From Anas platyrhynchos (taxonomy: Eukaryota > Chordata > Aves > Anseriformes > Anatidae), in the NCBI RefSeq assembly GCF_047663525.1, contig NC_092616.1, positions 3,571,501-3,635,500 of the forward strand: a stretch of DNA of 64,000 bases, in the 5' to 3' direction. Within the stretch, counting starts at the first letter, position 1; the number at the start of each line of letters is the position of its first letter. Made by a program: the position numbers and the translations under genes. Positions 21,849 to 32,029 of this stretch are shown one piece after another. The notes under the pieces are model-generated. The model did not search any database. It had not been told where the DNA came from and saw only the letters and a program-made list of their open reading frames with translations.

Positions 21849-22016
21849 CAGTCGGACATTCACCAAAAACACATTAACCGCCTGGGGGTCCAGTCAGACA
21901 TTCACCAAAAATGCATTAACGGTCTGGGGGTCCGTTCGGACATTCACCAAAAACGTAATACCCGACTGGGGGTCCGTTCAGACATTCACCAAAAATGCAT
22001 TAACCGTCTGGGGGTC
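21849..22016 (+). repeat. 42-bp tandem repeat, four units
   Basis: Four consecutive 42-nt units, each with GACATTCACCAAAAA and CTGGGGGTC, at 21849, 21891, 21933 and 21975. The length is a multiple of three, so it reads as a 14-residue peptide repeat in one frame. I take that frame to be incidental because it lies in LTR-like DNA. Confidence 0.9.
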
Positions 22017-22191
22017 TGGTTAGATTCAGAACACTGAACTATCACGGATAACCACCCTCACCCTAGTTGCATTAATGAGAGCTATCACAATGCAATCAAG
22101 TATGGTTTATTACAGCAACAGATAATCAGGTTCTTTTGGATTGCCGGCGATAGTGACTGTCTGCGAAAGCAAGCTAGTATGCATGAAATAC

Positions 22192-22326
22192 ACAGGTGTT
22201 ATAGGTGTTACAGATGTTATACAGGTGTTATAGGTGTTGTAGGTGTTGCAGATGTTATAGATGTTAAAGGTGTGTTAGATAATATAGGTGTTACAGATGT
22301 TATAGGTGTTGTAGGTGTTACAGGTG
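22192..22326 (+). repeat. 9-bp minisatellite
   Basis: About 15 degenerate units of AGGTGTTAT / AGATGTTAT in tandem, with occasional 1-2 nt slips. Confidence 0.9.
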
Positions 22327-23069
22327 CGCAGCCTAGAAATAAACGTGTTCAAAGATTATAAGCAAGTATTCAGATCTCACCCAAAGGCGTCCCAATGGGG
22401 GTGGAAGAGAGGCTCAGCCCGTCGACTGATCCCAGGAGTCAGGAGGTCCTAAGGATATTGTATGTCCTCGGGATGATATCTCGCCTGACAATGGTATCTT
22501 CCCTAACATCCCCTCTCTCTTGGGCCAATTTATATTATTTTCTATCTTTTAGGTGGAGCTTGAGTGGCTCTAGTCAAGCATATCTTAGTTATGATTGGTG
22601 TAAAGTTTTCCTGTCTCCTTTTAAAGTAATAGGCTTCGAGAAATTCAGGGCGCATGCTCAGTGAGGGGTGGTCGCACCTTGGAGGCGGGTAGCTTTTGGG
22701 ATGGAGGTGTGTTTTGGTATTATAATGATATTATAATGAGCAAAAAGTACACTAGGGTACAGCATTTGTCAAAACATGACAGGTCTTTGGCTTAGGGTGG
22801 CAAAAAATGCAGCTTTGTGCACAAGAACAATCGAGGTCCCACCTGATTACAGAGCCTAGCCGTGGTATCTCCACTCCACTCCACGCTCCGTGGTGTTCCT
22901 TAGAGCTAGCACACCAAGTTTCCCCAGCGCGATAGCATCTAAGGTTGGGAGCCTAGGGAACGCTCAGATAATGCAGTTATGCCCTACCCTGAAAGCCTCT
23001 TCACTGCTGTACCTTTTCCTTAAAAATGTGAATATTAGTTTTATTTTCCTAGTTACTTCAGGCATTTAC

Positions 23070-23620
23070 ACCACAACAGCAGAGCAGGCTGAGGTGCGGA
23101 ACGGGATGGGGCCAGGTGTGTTGCTCATGGCTCTGTGTGTGCTGCTGGTGGTGTGGTGGTTGTGAAGGTGTTGTTCCCTGTTGGAGTTGGTCTGTGTCTG
23201 GTTGGTTGTGTCCATGCCTTGTGTGCATATGTGTGTGTGTGGATGAGCTTGTGGGTTTGTGTGTTTGGACATGCATATTTGTGTGTATTTGCCTGTGTGC
23301 ACCAGTGTTGAGACTTCTAGGGCAATTCTGCAGGTTCCTGATGTAAGAAGAAGCTAGGCTGTATCTTAAGACTGAGGAACATTTTTGAGGGCCCCATGGA
23401 CGTGGACATGGTGAACAGGGCATCAGGATCTCTTATATAATCTCCCACCTCACATGGAACATGCAGAGGCTTCCACCCATGCAGCAGTCCAAAGAGAGGG
23501 CTCATCCTTCCCATGGTTATGGCTTCACTCCAGTCCTCCAGGTGGACACAAGCTAAGGACTTGCTGAGGAGTTTTGGCCTCATGTTCAGCACACAGGTTG
23601 GGGGAGACTGTCTCACAGAC
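23070..23620 (+). repeat. TG-rich segment, inverted copy of 36556-37085
   Basis: It holds an imperfect (TG)n stretch (23105-23300), followed by non-repetitive sequence including CTAGGCTGTATCTTAAGACTG. The whole reads as the reverse complement of 36556-37085. Confidence 0.75.
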
Positions 23621-23719
23621 ATGTGCTGGACATGGATTCAGGAACATTAGCAATCTGACATGGGTCAAGCTTCCCTCACTGTGTACTGGATTTACATAGC
23701 AAGGGTTTGGTAGCAGGGG

Positions 23720-24294
23720 GACTGCATGGTTGGGCTCTGTGAGAAGTCAGGAAGCTGCCCCATGTCAGATCAGAGCCAGATCCAGATGGCTCCAAAAGGG
23801 ACCTGCCGCTGACCAGAGCCAAGTCCATGAGTGATGTTTGTGCCTCTGTGAGAGCAGATTTAAGGTGAAAAAAAACTTTCCCTTTCTTTCCCCATCAGCA
23901 GCTGGGAGAGAGGGGAGAGAGCCAGAGCAGGGGCAGAGAGTGCCCATGAAGGAGCAGTGAAGATGAAGCGTTATGGACTGACCGCAGCCCACATTCCCCA
24001 TTCCCCTGCACCGCTTGGGGAGGAGGAGGTAGAAGAGGGTGGATTGGGGAAGGCAGTTTTATTTTGCTTTTAGTTTCTCACTGTTCTACTCTACTGGTGA
24101 TAGGCAATAAATTACATTGGTGTCCCTATGCTGGGTCTGTTTTGCCTGTGACAGTAACTGGTGGGTGATCTCCATGTCCTTGTCTCAACCTTGAGCCTTT
24201 TTCATCATATTTTCTCCTCCTTTTCCTTTCAGGAAAGGGAGTGAGAGAGGGGTGGTGGTAGAGTTCAGCTGTGTAGCAGGTGAGAACTACCACA
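23720..24294 (+). mobile_element. LTR, beta-related subfamily
   Basis: Contains CCTCTGTGAGAGCAGATTTAA (shared inverted with 31340-31360), an AATAAA at 24107-24112, and ends TGAGAACTACCACA. The 5' end is not sharply placed. No internal ERV sequence follows. Confidence 0.55.
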
Positions 24295-24774
24295 ATGTTA
24301 TCCTGACACAGGGTCACAGCCTTGCTTTTGATGCCAGGCTTCAGGAACAACAGGGGGCACTTTTCTTTCTTCAGCCACTGCCCAGGCCAGGTGATGCACC
24401 AGGAAACCATGGATATGTGGCTCTGCATGAGGAGTACAAGTTAGGGTACCCACAGTCTGACCTTGTCTTGGATTAGGTGAGCACCAGTATTTGAGGCACC
24501 TTCCAGCCAAGCTCAGCTCCCATCTGATCTCTCCCCATCCCTCCTCTCAACTCTCCAGCTCTTCCCGGCCACCTCCTCATGTTCCCCACAGGGCCCTGGG
24601 CTGGTGATGCCATGAGCAGACCAAGCAGGCTGTGGTGCCCAAGAGGTGACTGCACACTGGCTGTGCTGCACAGGCAGGGAAGCAGACCCATCTGGGTTGG
24701 GATCCCTGCTGCTGATGCCCCTCAATGGGGTCAGCACCTGTGGCACATACCTGGAATGCCTAGGGAACATTCAG
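24295..24774 (+). repeat. duplicated noncoding segment (copy also at 32825-33121)
   Basis: 24310-24560 matches 32830-33121 in the same orientation, with shared landmarks GCACCAGGAAACCATGGA and CAGCTCCCATCTGATCTCTC. 24560-24774 is not recognised. Confidence 0.65.
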
Positions 24775-24985
24775 CCTAGAAAGCCAACTGTATCCTGGGC
24801 TGCAGGAAGTGTGCCTAGTAGGGCAAGGGAGGTGACTCTCTTCCTCCACTCTGCTTTTTTGAGACCCCACCTGGGGTATGCACTCAGCTCCAGGCCCCAA
24901 AACACAAAAAGGGCATGGACATATTAGAAGGAGTCCAGAGGAGGGCAACAAAGACGAACAAAGGTCTGGAGGAACTTTACTATAA
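24775..24985 (+). mobile_element. CR1 fragment
   Basis: Sense-strand CR1 3' coding segment (GTGACTCTCTTCCTCCACTC, then GAGTCCAGAGGAGGGCAACA), decayed and truncated on both sides. Confidence 0.65.
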
Positions 24986-25027
24986 GGAAAGCGTGAATGG
25001 AGAGCAGCAATGAGTATAAGCCGTATT

Positions 25028-25033
25028 TTTAAT
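25028..25033 (-). terminator. candidate polyadenylation signal of OR-3
   Basis: ATTAAA on the minus strand, 80 nt beyond the stop codon. A weak variant signal with no direct support. Confidence 0.25.
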
Positions 25034-25112
25034 AACATGATATATGCAATTGATATTGAAAATGAACACAACAGTATGGAAAATGAACCACAGAGCAGGT
25101 CTGCAATGGAAG

Positions 25113-26072
25113 TCATTTGTGGAAAACAAAGGGAAATTTATCACTATTCAGAAATATCCTTGAAATCACTTTCCTAAGAGTACCCTTGAGCTCCTGGTTC
25201 CTCATGCTGTAGATAAGGGGGTTCACTGCTGGGGGCACCACTGAATACAGAACTGCCACCAGCAGATCCAGGGATGGGAAAGTGGTGGAGGGGGGCTTCA
25301 GGTAGGCAAACATGCCAGTGCTAATAACCAGAGAGACCACAGCCAGGTGAGGGAGGCACGTGGAAAAGGCTTTGTGCTGCCCCTGCTTAGAGGGCATCCT
25401 CTGCACGGCCCTGAAGATCTGTACATAGGACAACATGATGAATACAAAACACACAAAAAAAACAAAAACGCTAAACATGAGGAGCCCGATTTCCCTTAGG
25501 TAGGACTCGGAGCAACAGATCTTCAGGATCTGGGGAATTTCACAGAAGAACTGGTCCAGAGTATTTCCTCTGCAGAGGGGCAGTGAAAATGTACTGGCAG
25601 TGTGTAGCAGAGCATTGAGAACCCCACTGCCCCAGGCAGCTGCTGCCATCTGGGCACAAGCTCTGCTGCCCAGGAGGCTTCCGTAGTGCAAGGGCTTGCA
25701 GATGGCAACATAGCGGTCGTAGGCCATGATGGTGAGAAGAGAATACTCTGCTGAAAAGAAAAAGAAGAAGAAAAAGACCTGTGCAGCACATCCTGCGTGG
25801 GAGATGGCCCTACTGTCCCAGAGGGAATTGGCCATGGCTTTGGGGACAGTGGTGGTGATGCAGCCCAGGTCGAGGAGGGCGAGGTTGAGGAGGAAGAAGT
25901 ACATGGGGGTGTGAAGACGGTGGTCGCAGGGTACAGCGGTGAGGATGAGGCCGTTGCCCAGGAGGGCAGCCAGGTAGATGCCCAGGAAGAGCGTGAAGTG
26001 CAGGAGCTGCAGCTCCCGTGTGTCTGCAAATGGCAGGAGGAGGAACTCGGTGATGGAGCTGCTGTTGGACAT
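25113..26072 (-). CDS. OR-3: olfactory receptor, OR14 family
   Basis: A 319-residue odorant GPCR and the close paralogue of OR-1 (same N-terminal MSNSSSITEF). It has LGNG (38-41), TPMYFF, Cys94, DRYVAICKPLHYG (119-131), loop-2 cysteines, SYVQIF, KAFSTC and VNPLIYSMRNQELK. TM3 carries seven consecutive phenylalanines (100-106), from a TTC/TTT run (25754-25774) that could be prone to slippage. The frame is open 61 codons further upstream, but the predicted splice acceptor at 26082-26083 excludes that part, so Met 26072 is preferred. All receptor motifs are intact and it is probably functional. Confidence 0.95.
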   Translation of the reverse strand: MSNSSSITEFLLLPFADTRELQLLHFTLFLGIYLAALLGNGLILTAVPCDHRLHTPMYFFLLNLALLDLGCITTTVPKAMANSLWDSRAISHAGCAAQVFFFFFFFSAEYSLLTIMAYDRYVAICKPLHYGSLLGSRACAQMAAAAWGSGVLNALLHTASTFSLPLCRGNTLDQFFCEIPQILKICCSESYLREIGLLMFSVFVFFVCFVFIMLSYVQIFRAVQRMPSKQGQHKAFSTCLPHLAVVSLVISTGMFAYLKPPSTTFPSLDLLVAVLYSVVPPAVNPLIYSMRNQELKGTLRKVISRIFLNSDKFPFVFHK

Positions 26073-26081
26073 CTGATCCTC
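26073..26081 (-). other. OR-3 5' UTR part of coding exon; acceptor at 26082-26083
   Basis: The minus strand reads GTTTATTCAG then GAGGATCAGATG. The leader inside this exon is only 9 nt, shorter than in the paralogues (22-24 nt). Confidence 0.6.
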
Positions 26082-27685
26082 CTGAATAAACGGGATCACC
26101 CAAGGAAGAAAAGACAAGGAGATATTAAGACAGACTTTAGAAGACACATTCCTGCTCACACTGGACTTATGGAGCTTTCTAATAATCCCCTCTATGTGAA
26201 AGGAGATATTTTCAGTGGTTGGGTCCCTGCATTGCATGAGTGGCATTTGGTCCACTGAGGGTTTTCCCTATTTACCACCATGAGAGATGATGGCATATTG
26301 GCCATCAGCCTGTGTAAGGGAAGAAAGACAGATTCATCGCATCCTCTTTACCCTTCTTCACAGGTGATATCAGAATCAGAAACAAACTCACGAAGGCACA
26401 ACTGGCCCACTCATCTGCATACCTCTTTGTTTTGATAAGGTAGACTCTGTCTTCAAATCAGTTTCTCTTTATTACACCCTTTATCCAGGTACTGTATGGG
26501 TAATGGAATTTTAAATACTTGGAAGTACCCTTTCTGCCTTAGATAAAAGTAAATCTTCACACTCTGCTTTCCAGAAGACAAGGTGCGACAGAAGTGTCTT
26601 CTTCTGTACCTTTTTAGGATTTAGATTCCCCTTTAGCTTCTGGGAAACAGTAAAAATCTTTTTCCGTTGTTCTCAGTGTCAACACAAGCCAGTGCTTGGA
26701 GGCAAAATGCTCAGCTGGAGGGTGACTGCCCCCACAGGTTGCTCTGAAAAAGAGCCTGGACTGTGCTGAGTGTGAATGCACAACTCCTCTCTTTCCCTGC
26801 CCAGCTATGGGGAGAAGGTGGAGAGGGACAGGACAGGGTTCTTGATTCATGTGGCTGAAATAAGAGCTCTGAGAAATGCAAAAGGTCTCAAAGAAGCAGT
26901 GACCTTCTTAGGGCCTGTTGTAGCTTTCCAGGGATAAAACCTCAAGCTGACATCTCCTCAGGAGAATGACCTCATTGCCCAAACTGAAAGGACTGCATTG
27001 CACAGAACTTGAAATTATCAAAGGGGACTTGGGCATCTGTTTCCAAGTAAAACACTTCCAGGGCAGGGGCAGTGCCAGAACAGGAGCTTAACATCCCCCA
27101 TCAGCACTGTTATTGCCAGAAAGTGCCACAACGAGAACAGGAGCAGTGCACACAAATGGAGAAAGCTGGGGGGAGAGGAGAATGAGGGGGCTTACTCAGA
27201 GGACAGCATCCACATGGGAGGGACAGACAGGGAGCAGCCACAGCCCACCCACCGAAGCATTTCTGTCGCAAGATCCCTCACCTTCTCTGCCAGTGTCTCT
27301 GCTGCCCACAGCTGTCCCTTCCAGTAGCTGCTTCCCACGTCTCCTTCTTGTCATCACTCACAGACCCCAGTCCATCCCCTGTTCACACAGCTTTGCCCTG
27401 CATACACCCCTTGGCAGCAAGGCAGTGAACAAAAGCATCTTCCTGCTTGCAGGTGCACAAGAGCAGCTCAGACAAACCCAGATGTGTCCAGCAAAGGTGA
27501 TGCTTGTGAGGTCTTTAAGCAGCGCAGTGCGTAATAGACCATTATGAGGTACCTGGCAGATGTACTGATTTCTCCTCATGAGGATCTTAGTGCTGTATTA
27601 ACACCTGACAGAGCCATTTCATTTTCCCTTCGGAATCAACAAAAACCACTGACTCTAGAGGGTCCTCATCTGAAAGCTGTCATCA

Positions 27686-27754
27686 CCTGTGCGGTGTCAA
27701 GAGTTGGACTTCATGATCCTTAAGGGTCCCTTCCAACTCAGGATATTCTATGAT
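27686..27754 (+). mobile_element. 68-nt CR1 3'-tip insertion
   Basis: Matches the last 68 nt of the CR1 at 39961-40030 (CCTGTGCGGTGTCAAGAGTT ... TATTCTATGAT). Unit A (about 6700) reads GTCATCCCTTGCCTG without it. Filled versus empty site in two paralogues. Confidence 0.9.
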
Positions 27755-28098
27755 CTCTTGCCTGTATTCTTAGTAACACCCACTTGGAAGTCTCCTTGGT
27801 GTGCTGTGGATCTGTAAGCAGCATGCCGAAGGGAGCAGCCTCCCGCCAGCAGCAGGACCCTGCCCTGCCAGGGGGAGCTTCTTCCACCCACAGCTTCTCC
27901 CCGCAGCGCCCTGGGCAGCTCCCCGGGCAGGCTGAGTGCTGAGCCTGGCAGGCGGCAGAGGCCCTGCCCCGGCACACAGCCCCTGGGCCACAGCAGGGAC
28001 CCTGCTCTGCACCACAGCCCTGGACACCCCTGCCTGCACCCCCGGCTTCTCCTGCCTCCACGAACTGCGGCTGCATTGCCCTCCAGCCAGAGACTTAC

Positions 28099-28185
28099 CG
28101 GCTGCAGGGCTGGGAAGTCTTCTCCCCCGGTGAGCTCTGGGCATGCTGCCACTTCTGCCTGCCTTTAAGCACTGTGTCTCTGCAG
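28099..28185 (-). other. OR-3 candidate noncoding exon 1 (donor at 28098)
   Basis: The exon ends CCTGCAGCCG followed by GTAAGTCTCTGG, with AGCTCACCGGGGGAGAAGAC inside it, paralogous to the OR-1 exon. The 5' end is unknown. Confidence 0.5.
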
Positions 28186-28189
28186 GCAG

Positions 28190-28330
28190 TGCCCCCAGGC
28201 CTGCTGCGCTGTGCAGAGGAGCTGCTCCTGGGCAGAGCTGTCTCTCTGCAGCGCTGCCCGCTTGCCAGGAGCTCCCCTTGGGCCCAGGAGCCCGGCCCAG
28301 CTCAGCAGCAGAGGCCCAGCCCAAGGCCTC
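28190..28330 (-). promoter_or_regulatory. conserved OR14 upstream module, copy B
   Basis: Near-identical to 7300-7445, including CCCTTGGG at 28275-28282. Confidence 0.4.
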
Positions 28331-28455
28331 CCTTGCTCTGCCCCCCACCGGGCTCCCTGCACATGGCCCTGGGGCTGCAGGGGAACCTGCTGGGAAACAG
28401 CCTGAAGGGATCCCTGCGCTTCCCTCCCTCCCCTGGGCAGACACACTTCTTGACA

Positions 28456-30941
28456 GCAGAATCACCTCTCCTAAAATAAAAATAAAGTTAATAAAATCTG
28501 TATAAGATTCACCTTCCTTTGTCCTGTCCACGGAATTGGCAGCAGGCTGTGGAAGCCCTTTTGGGTGAAGGTCAGAGGAGAGACAGTCAGGGTGAAAGTG
28601 TGGTCGTGCTGAATGGGTGCAGATTCTTCAGAAGAGACAAGCGAGGATGATCAACAAGAGGTTGCTCCACGTGAAGATCTGTATGATCCAGATCATGTCT
28701 GGATGCATGGATCTCTTCTATGGACTGGGCAGCAGACTGGGGGAGCCCTTATGGTTTAGGGACAAAAGCCAGTCAGGGTGACAGCATGGCAGGAGGTAAA
28801 TGTCTGCAGCCAGGATGAAGAAGTGGGCAAAGTCTTGTGGAAGCCATTGGAGTAAGTTGAGTTCAATGACTCCATGTCACTGTGAGGGACTTTATTCACT
28901 GACAACCACAGGAAAGGGACACTGCTGGGTTCAAACATTCCCCATGGTTTCTATGGGTTCTTGGAGAAAGCTTCTGTGCACAGCTGCCAGATGGGCCAAC
29001 ATAGGTGATGTTCACCAGGATCTTGCACTTGCAAGCAGGAAAACCTCTGTCTTGACAATCCTCTTGCACAAGGCATGATGTAGTCCAGCTGCTTTTCATC
29101 ACATGGAAAGAGATGAGCTTTCATGGACAGACCTATACCCAGCGCTGCACAGGCTCAGACTTCTGTTTCCCTGCAGCCCACTTGACATGGTCCAGCTGAC
29201 ACGGAACCAGGTACATCTGTGTGCAGTACGGTCAGGGGCTGTAGTCTTGCCTTCAGCGTGCCACAGGTCTCCTGAAATGAGAGACCTTAGATCCTAAATC
29301 AGGATGGGTTCCTCCTCCACTGTGGACACAGAGACACAAGTGGTCTCCTGCAGGCAGATCTGGCAGCCCAGCTGCAATGGGCAGGCTGCCCTCCCACCTC
29401 AGCCTCATCTGTGGTCTCCACCTCTTCTGAAGGCCCGAAGCCGTGGGCCATGGGGAGGCTGTGGCAGCCTACAGGAGAGCCTGGCATCCATCCTAGACCA
29501 TTCTCCCCTTTTTGTCCGCAGTGCTACCCTACTCCTCTCTCATCATGACATGTTGAGGGTACGTCTGCCACTCACTCATGTATCACCTCTGCCTCCTGCA
29601 TGGCAGACTGGGGGATGGTGCTGAGGCCCTGGCATGTACTCCAATTCACTCTGTAAAACACATACTTCTTTCAGAAGTGAGTTCTATGCAGTGAAGAGTT
29701 CAGGCACACCAAGGGGCTGTTCCATCCCAGGTGCCTTTGCTCCCATCTTTTGAAAAATCCAAACCCCAGGACAAGCCTCAAACCCAACCAGTGTGGGAGG
29801 GCTCCCAACAGCAGAAGCATGTTGGTAAAAGGGGGCAGTAGTGATTTCTCCAGGGCTCCACTTCCTTTATTCCATGGCCTTTGCCACCATTTGGAGATGT
29901 CCCTGATCTGTTCCTGATCCCAAAAAGAACTAGGCAGAAGGGAAGTGACTGTTTCTCAGGACAAGAAGGGAAATCTCTCATGTCTCTCCTGAGCAGTGCC
30001 ATCTCCATGCTGCTGACCTCACAGGCCTTCTAACATGTCCTGATGTCACAGGGGGTGCACTGTATCACTGGGATATCGTCACTGGAGCAGCAGCAGTGCC
30101 GGCACTTCCCTGCAAGGCCTGGTCCCTGCTGGGCACTGCTTGGGTGCTCCCCAGCGCTGTCCTTCTGTGGCCAGGAGTGGGGTCAGCAGGCAGCAAGCTT
30201 GCACTGAACGACCCTCGCTGAAGGGCGGAGGAGCAGGGGCACCTTGCACAGGAGCTGTGGTTGAGGAGCCAGGGCGGGCATCCCTTGTCCTGAGGGATGC
30301 TGAGGGCCAGCAGCAAGTGAGATGGAGGGCTGCTGGAGGGTGACCATCACCTCTGTCCTGACTTCCGTGTTCCCAGTGCTCCTGCAGCTCTCCTTCAAAG
30401 GTAAGCATGTCAGGAGCCCCTTTCCAAGATGTGTCACAGGGGCTGTCAGCTGTCCAAAGCTGCAGTTTCTGGGCTTTGGAGGGAGGCTGGACAAGGCTGG
30501 TGGCTGCTATGAGAGCCCTGCCTGAGTGTCCCTCTGAGCTCAGGGGACAATGTGGCAGCCAGGACTCCTGGGTCTTGATGCTAGGAATTCCCTTATCCCT
30601 GGGGCTTCTCTAGGCATGCCTCCTTGCTATGGGGGACAATCCAGGGCCAGGTGTCCCTGGGAGCTGGTGCCTCTTTGGAATCTGGCTCTGTGTGGAAAGA
30701 TGGCCAGTGTCCCAGGGCCTGGTGTGGCCTGCAGCTCCCACTGGCTTCTCAGGAGTGCACCAGAAATGCCTGTGTTGGAAATCAAGCCTCTTCTGGAAAT
30801 CAATCCTCATCTACTGCTCTCATTCAGGGGAATCTCTCTTCATTCCCATTTGTGTGGCCAAGCTGGCAGAGCATGTCCTGGGTGCTGAGATGCCATCTCT
30901 TGAATGCCATGGCCCTAGTTCTGAACCTTTCACATACCCCT
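28456..30941. other. 2.5 kb largely unrecognised
   Basis: 28535-28600 and 28715-28800 share GCAGCAGRCTGKGGRAGCCC and CAGTCAGGGTGA, so a diverged ~190-bp internal duplication may exist. No long open frame has a recognisable domain. One exon-like stretch is listed separately. Confidence 0.35.
30322..30400 (+). other. candidate signal-peptide-like first exon (unidentified gene)
   Basis: ATGG in a reasonable context (GAGATGG) opens 26 codons (MEGCWRVTITSVLTSV then PVLLQLSF) that look like a signal peptide, followed by AAAG and a GTAAGC donor at 30401. No downstream partner exon is recognised. It could be chance. Confidence 0.2.
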
Positions 30942-31414
30942 ACTGTGGTAGATTTACCGTGCTACACAGGTGATCTCTTCCACACTACCCCATCACAACC
31001 CCTCCCCAGAGGAAAAGAGGAAGTAAACATTTTTTTGTGTGGTTGTTTGGGGTCCCAGGATTTGGAGTTTTCTTCAGCAGTAGCTCTCCACGGGCCACAG
31101 CTTCCTCCAGGCCAAATCTATCTGCTCCACCAGGGCCTCCTCCATGGGCTGCAGTGTGGAGATCTGCTCTACCGTGGGACCCATGGGCTGTATGGGACAG
31201 CCTGCTCCACCATGGGCCTATTCATGGGCTGCAAGGGAACTTCTGGTGTCTGGAGCACCTCCTGACCTTGGTGTCTGCAGGACTGGTTCTCACTCCTCTC
31301 TCTCTCAGCTGCTGTTTCCCAGCCGGATTTCCCTATTTAAATCTGCTCTCACAGAGGCACAACCAGCATCACCCATTGGCTCGGCTCTGCCCAGCAGCTG
31401 CCATGGCCTGGAGT
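30942..31414 (-). mobile_element. LTR fragment, beta-related subfamily
   Basis: The plus strand begins TGTGGTAGATTTACC and includes TTTAAATCTGCTCTCACAGA, the reverse complement of the landmark in 23720-24294. The 5' end is lost in the alpha LTR that follows. Confidence 0.5.
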
Positions 31415-31682
31415 GGGCTGGACATTGGTCAGCAGGTGGTGAGCAATTACACTGTGCATCACTTGCTTTTTGCATTCTACTATCATCATCATCAACAACA
31501 ACAACAACACTAATATCTTTATTATTATTATTTCCCTTTATTCGCTCTCCTATTAAACAGCCTATCTCAACCCATGAGATTTTATCTTTTTTTCCCCTTC
31601 AATTCTCTCCCCCATCCCACTGGTAGGGTGTGGAGCAAATGGCTATGCGGTGCTGAGCTGCCTGCCAGGTTAAATCACAACA
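31415..31682 (+). mobile_element. LTR fragment, family alpha (3' part)
   Basis: From GGCTGGACATTGGTCAGC through a (CAT)n(CAA)n(TTA)n tract (31480-31535) to GTTAAATCACAACA. It is followed by leader sequence, so it is a 5' LTR remnant. Confidence 0.7.
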
Positions 31683-32029
31683 CTCCCTTTGGCACATAAG
31701 GTAGGGCCCAAAGGGTAGAGATAATGACAGATCTGCCCAGAGCATGTTAAAATTAAATTGTTATAAGCTTATTATTTGTTGAAAACGATGTTGATTTTTT
31801 TTGTGGATCTCAGGGTTGTAATTGTTTTTGGTCTCTGAATTATGTTCAATAGCACATTACCAACTGTGTGTTCCTTGCAGTGTTGTTTATCACTTTTGGG
31901 AGCTGGTTTAAGGTTATTATTTTGCTGTAATGTGTAACACTGGCTTATGGTATGATAAAATTATTGGATATGAGACTGATCTGGTAGTTGTACTCAGCAT
32001 TGCTGTCACCACCACACTACAGGAACCAT
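31683..32029 (+). pseudogene. ERV leader remnant with tRNA-Lys-like primer-binding site
   Basis: Immediately after the LTR, TTTGGCACATAAGGTAGGGC resembles a decayed tRNA-Lys primer-binding site. The next ~300 nt match 61330-61600. No gag frame survives. Confidence 0.5.

Larger units (their letters stand above)
21780..22900 (-). mobile_element. LTR-like element with internal tandem repeats
   Basis: The minus strand has a TATAAATTGGCC box near 22536 and an AATAAACC signal near 22109, in promoter-to-polyA order. Between and after them lie a 9-bp minisatellite and four 42-bp units. The 5' limit is uncertain (perhaps near 22780 or 22900). Upstream on the minus strand, 23070-22985 shares about 85 bp with 41590-41505, next to an env-like remnant. 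This supports a 3' LTR reading. Confidence 0.45.
25090..28455 (-). repeat. OR14 duplication unit B (contains OR-3)
   Basis: Collinear with unit A (4000-7545), including the OR, the intron (2017 nt predicted), exon 1 and the upstream module. It carries a 68-nt CR1 tip at 27686-27754 that is absent from A. It lacks the 155-nt segment at 6030-6180 of A. Confidence 0.85.

Noticed and set aside
21819-22037. Peptide with four 14-residue repeats
   Set aside because: It arises from a 42-bp tandem repeat within an LTR-like element on the opposite strand. There is no promoter or homologue, so it is noncoding.
22192-22326. Possible CRISPR-like array
   Set aside because: Repeats are contiguous 9-mers with no unique spacers, in vertebrate DNA. 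It is a minisatellite.
23058-23423. His/Thr-rich and Cys/Val-rich frames
   Set aside because: Translations of an imperfect (TG)n/(CA)n tract.
27770-28531. 253-codon open frame over the OR-3 upstream module
   Set aside because: The same argument applies: unit A has stops at equivalent positions, and the frame crosses the predicted exon-1 donor.
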